Both the position numbers and the translations under genes were made by a program. A DNA stretch of 8,882 bases from an uncultured Actinomyces sp. (lineage in GTDB: Bacteria; Actinomycetota; Actinomycetes; Actinomycetales; Actinomycetaceae): positions 1-8,882 of the forward strand of contig CAKAPY010000041.1 of assembly GCA_916719935.1 (NCBI GenBank). Reading direction: 5' to 3'. The notes beneath the pieces were generated by a model. It was not told where the DNA came from. It saw only the letters and a program-made list of their open reading frames with translations, and did no database searches. Every line of letters starts with the position of its first letter. Position 1 is the first letter of the stretch. This document shows, one piece after another, positions 6,410 through 8,882 of this stretch.

Positions 6410-6452
6410 CGGGATTACAGGCCTTCAGTCCCACTTGAGGGGATCGCTAACC

Positions 6453-8561
6453 TTATGCGTCAATGCGCTCGCGATCAATTCCTGCTGCTTCCTCAACAAT
6501 AAAGTCGCGCCGAGGGCCAACGACTTGCCCCATAAGGAGCTCAAATACATCTTCAGCCTGACGCAAGGCAGCCTCATCAGCCAAAGTAATCCGACGAAGT
6601 GCACGATGAGCTCGATCCATGGTTGTCTCAGCTAGCTGATCGGCATCCATTTCACCGAGGCCCTTGTAACGCTGGATAGGTTCTTTCCACGTTCGACCTG
6701 CCTTACGAAGAGCGGCAAGCTGGCGGTGAAGTTCCTCTTCTGAATAGGTATAGATAAACTCGCGAGATTTGCGTCCTTTACCCGCTACCTCAATGCGGTG
6801 CAAGGGAGGTACCGCAGCATAGACTCGACCGGCTTCAACCATCGGTCGCATATAGCGGAAAAACAAGGTGAGAAGCAGTGTGCGAATGTGCGCCCCATCA
6901 ACGTCAGCATCAGTCATCAAGATGACCTTGCCGTACCGTGCCTGTTCAATATCGAAGGTCCGTCCAGAGCCGGCTCCGATCACCTGAATAATGTTCGCGC
7001 ATTCCGCATTCGCCAACATGTCCGCAGTTGAAGCCTTTTGGACATTCAAAATCTTCCCTCGAATGGGGAAAAGGGCCTGATATTGGGAATTTCTGGCAGC
7101 TTTCGCGGTACCAAGAGCAGAATCGCCCTCCACGATAAAGAGCTCGGTCTGTTCAACGTCCTCAGAACGGCAATCCGCGAGTTTCGCAGGAAGTGAAGAT
7201 GTCTCAAGTGCATTCTTCCGCCGGGAAATTTCTTTGTGGATGCGCGCGGAGACGCGCGCTTTCATCTCACCGACAACCTTCTCAAGAAGTGCACTGGTCT
7301 GTTGTTTATCGTCACGCTTGGAGGATGCAAACTTACTCTCGAGCCAATCCCCCACAACACGCGCAACAACCGTGCGGATCTGCGGTGTTCCCAAGATCTC
7401 CTTGGTTTGGCCTTCAAACTGTGGTTCCGGGAAGCGTACTGTCACAACCGCTGTCATCCCCGCAAGAACATCATCCTTTTCAGGGCGACCATCTTTTGCA
7501 CCGACCTTAAGCTTTCGCGCGTTTTTATCAACTTGGCTTCTCAGTACCTTCAAAACCGCCTGTTCAAAGCCCGCAACATGCGTTCCCCCCTTCGGGGTCG
7601 CAATGATATTAACGAAGGATTCCAGCTGTGCATCGTAGCCAATCCCCCAGCGAAGGGCACAATCAACTTCGCAGATACGCTCGGTTTCGACTGCACGAAG
7701 ATGTCCGCTTTCAGGATCCAGCGCTTGAACTGTCTCAGTGAATGTTCCTTCACCCTGGATATGCCAGGTGTCAGTAACAGCACCGTCATTAGAGAGCCAA
7801 TCGACGAAGTCGACCACGCCACCATCAAAGCGGAATGATTCGTGGACAACTTCTTCCCCGCGCTCATCAAAGCAATTAATTGTTAGGCCGGGCACCAAGA
7901 AAGCCGTCTGACGTGCACGCGCCAGCAACGTTTCCCAAGTAAATCCCTCGTCAGATGGGAAAATTTGGAAATCTGCCCAGAAACGTACGCGCGTACCAGT
8001 CTTCTTCTTGGCAACTTTCCCGACAGTTTTCAAACGAGATTCATCGGTAAAGGGAGTGAATGGAGAATTCGGAGTGCGCTGGCGAGAATCATCAAATTCA
8101 CCAGGTTCACCACGCCTGAAACACATCTGCCAGGTCTTCCCGCCACGATCGACCTCGACATCCATTCGGGCAGAAAGCGCATTGACAACAGAAGCGCCAA
8201 CACCATGAAGACCACCCGATGCAGCATATGAACCGCTACCGAATTTTCCTCCAGCATGCAGCTTCGTGAAGACAACCTCAACGCCCGATAAACCGACGCC
8301 CGGCACCTCATCGACAGGAATACCTCGACCGTTATCAGCAACCGAAGCTGAATGATCGGGATGCAGTCGAACATCGATTGTGTCGCAGAAACCCTCAAGG
8401 GCCTCATCAACGGCATTATCAATAATTTCCCACAGGCAGTGCATGAGACCGCGGTGGTCCGTCGAACCGATGTACATGCCAGGGCGTTTGCGGACAGCCT
8501 CCAGACCTTCAAGGACTGAAAGGTGGCGCGCAGAATAGTCTGAGGCTTGGGTTTCACTCAC
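6453..8561 (-). CDS. parE: Type IIA DNA topoisomerase subunit B, ParE type
   Basis: This is the ATPase subunit that, with ParC, forms topoisomerase IV, which separates replicated chromosomes and relaxes DNA. It is 702 aa and full length. The N-terminal GHKL ATPase has E45 and N49 (WEIIDN), D76-N-G-R-G80, the glycine lid SGGLHGVG (115-122) and the transducer lysine K324 in TPKGGTH. The C-terminal TOPRIM domain has the metal-binding E478 in EGDSA and D551, D553, D555 in DADVDGAH. RYKGLGEM (631-638) is the conserved late motif. I choose ParE over GyrB because of FEGQTKEILGTPQI (382-395), where GyrB has EGQTKTKLG, and ARQTAFLVPGL (216-226), where GyrB has an RELAFLN-type block. The divergent DUF7455 neighbour fits a parE locus as I recall it. 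The start is GTG 8561 with no clear Shine-Dalgarno. A second gyrB is presumably elsewhere in the genome. Confidence 0.93.
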   Translation of the reverse strand: MSETQASDYSARHLSVLEGLEAVRKRPGMYIGSTDHRGLMHCLWEIIDNAVDEALEGFCDTIDVRLHPDHSASVADNGRGIPVDEVPGVGLSGVEVVFTKLHAGGKFGSGSYAASGGLHGVGASVVNALSARMDVEVDRGGKTWQMCFRRGEPGEFDDSRQRTPNSPFTPFTDESRLKTVGKVAKKKTGTRVRFWADFQIFPSDEGFTWETLLARARQTAFLVPGLTINCFDERGEEVVHESFRFDGGVVDFVDWLSNDGAVTDTWHIQGEGTFTETVQALDPESGHLRAVETERICEVDCALRWGIGYDAQLESFVNIIATPKGGTHVAGFEQAVLKVLRSQVDKNARKLKVGAKDGRPEKDDVLAGMTAVVTVRFPEPQFEGQTKEILGTPQIRTVVARVVGDWLESKFASSKRDDKQQTSALLEKVVGEMKARVSARIHKEISRRKNALETSSLPAKLADCRSEDVEQTELFIVEGDSALGTAKAARNSQYQALFPIRGKILNVQKASTADMLANAECANIIQVIGAGSGRTFDIEQARYGKVILMTDADVDGAHIRTLLLTLFFRYMRPMVEAGRVYAAVPPLHRIEVAGKGRKSREFIYTYSEEELHRQLAALRKAGRTWKEPIQRYKGLGEMDADQLAETTMDRAHRALRRITLADEAALRQAEDVFELLMGQVVGPRRDFIVEEAAGIDRERIDA

Positions 8562-8711
8562 CCCGATAGTGTACGAAGGACAATCAATTTATCGCGTATT
8601 TACGCACCGAAAGCACAAAAATGTGACCCTTTCCAGCGAAAATTTCGGCCATTGGCGGAAAAAACGGAATAGCTCGGCGAAATACAGCACCGGCATGGTC
8701 TTATAGATTCT
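8562..8711. promoter_or_regulatory. Divergent promoter region between parE and the DUF7455 gene
   Basis: This 150-bp non-coding stretch must hold both promoters. For parE, TACACT (8573 down to 8568 on the - strand) would start transcription at about 8561, on the GTG itself. For the DUF7455 gene, TATAGA at 8702-8707 lies four bases before ATG 8712. Neither has a clear -35. Other structure includes a near-palindrome GCGTA-TT-TACGC (8594-8605), an 11-bp palindrome CGAAA-A-TTTCG (8637-8647), and three spaced GCG(G)AAA copies starting near 8636, 8655 and 8677. Confidence 0.5.
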
Positions 8712-8882
8712 ATGAATACCGTAACTACTGAGAATTCACGCCAGACCCTTCCCCCTATCCTCACTGCTCAGGATCGCTGTGATCAATGCGGTGCTCGTGC
8801 GTGGGTTCGCGTGACCTTAGCTACGGGGATACTCAACTTCTGTGCTCATCATGCGAACCAACACCTCGAGGCAATTACCCCT
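8712..8882 (+). CDS. DUF7455 small zinc-ribbon-like protein (partial, 3' end outside window)
   Basis: Fifty-seven codons are visible before the right edge, with no stop. After a short variable N-terminus comes LTAQDRCDQCGARAWVRV, then FCAHHANQHLEAI. The pair C23-x-x-C26 plus CxHH (C44, H46, H47) is the pattern of the small actinobacterial DUF7455 proteins and could bind zinc, although this is inferred. Family members are typically short (about 60-80 aa), so most of the gene is probably present. Function is unknown. The ATG has no Shine-Dalgarno, so it probably sits at or near the 5' end of the mRNA. The gene diverges from parE. Confidence 0.85.
   Translation, partial: MNTVTTENSRQTLPPILTAQDRCDQCGARAWVRVTLATGILNFCAHHANQHLEAITP

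Noticed and set aside
6398..6452. Possible terminator of parE
   Set aside because: Only short, imperfect pairings can be drawn and there is no T-run; the parE transcript may continue into the GNAT genes.
7236..7838. 200-codon open frame on the + strand inside parE
   Set aside because: parE is intact and conserved here; the antisense translation has no recognisable motifs or start signals.
8030..8557. 175-codon second - strand frame overlapping the 5' part of parE
   Set aside because: It is a frame-shifted reading of the GHKL ATPase domain, which is complete in the proper frame.
1..8882. CRISPR arrays, insertion sequences, phage genes, toxin-antitoxin or defence systems, tRNA genes
   Set aside because: No regularly spaced repeats, transposase motifs, terminal inverted repeats or cloverleaf sequences were seen. 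The content is ordinary core genes plus a transporter.

Overview
The window looks like a chromosomal core segment of a moderate-GC actinobacterium. I infer the Actinomycetaceae or a relative from the protein types and from base composition that is near half G+C by eye; I have not counted it. Three lineage clues support this: a DUF4191 membrane protein, a ParE-type topoisomerase subunit facing a small DUF7455 zinc-ribbon gene, and several starts that have a -10 box directly upstream and no Shine-Dalgarno, as in leaderless actinobacterial mRNAs.

Left part, + strand (1-1570): the tail of an unidentified gene, then a YagU/DUF1440 inner membrane protein closed by a hairpin terminator, then the DUF4191 membrane protein with its own promoter and a very strong intrinsic terminator (15-bp stem plus U-run).

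Centre, + strand (1590-4290): a three-gene operon for a polar amino acid ABC importer: lipoprotein substrate-binding protein, permease, ATPase. Its promoter lies within a cluster of TTATGCAT repeats that could be an operator. The permease and ATPase genes overlap by ATGA, so their translation is probably coupled. A 14-bp inverted repeat separates this operon from the convergent genes to its right.

Right part, - strand (8561 to 4334): parE, then two adjacent paralogous proteins that each carry two GNAT acetyltransferase domains. The two paralogues are 15 bp apart and likely arose by tandem duplication. In the downstream one the acetyl-CoA loop of the C-terminal domain has degenerated. The last 171 bases hold the start of the DUF7455 gene, divergent from parE across a 150-bp intergenic region.

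I see no mobile element, CRISPR array, tRNA or rRNA, and no clearly novel multi-gene system. The most interesting items are the unequal GNAT pair, the repeat-rich operator-like region of the amino acid importer, and the run of apparently leaderless genes.
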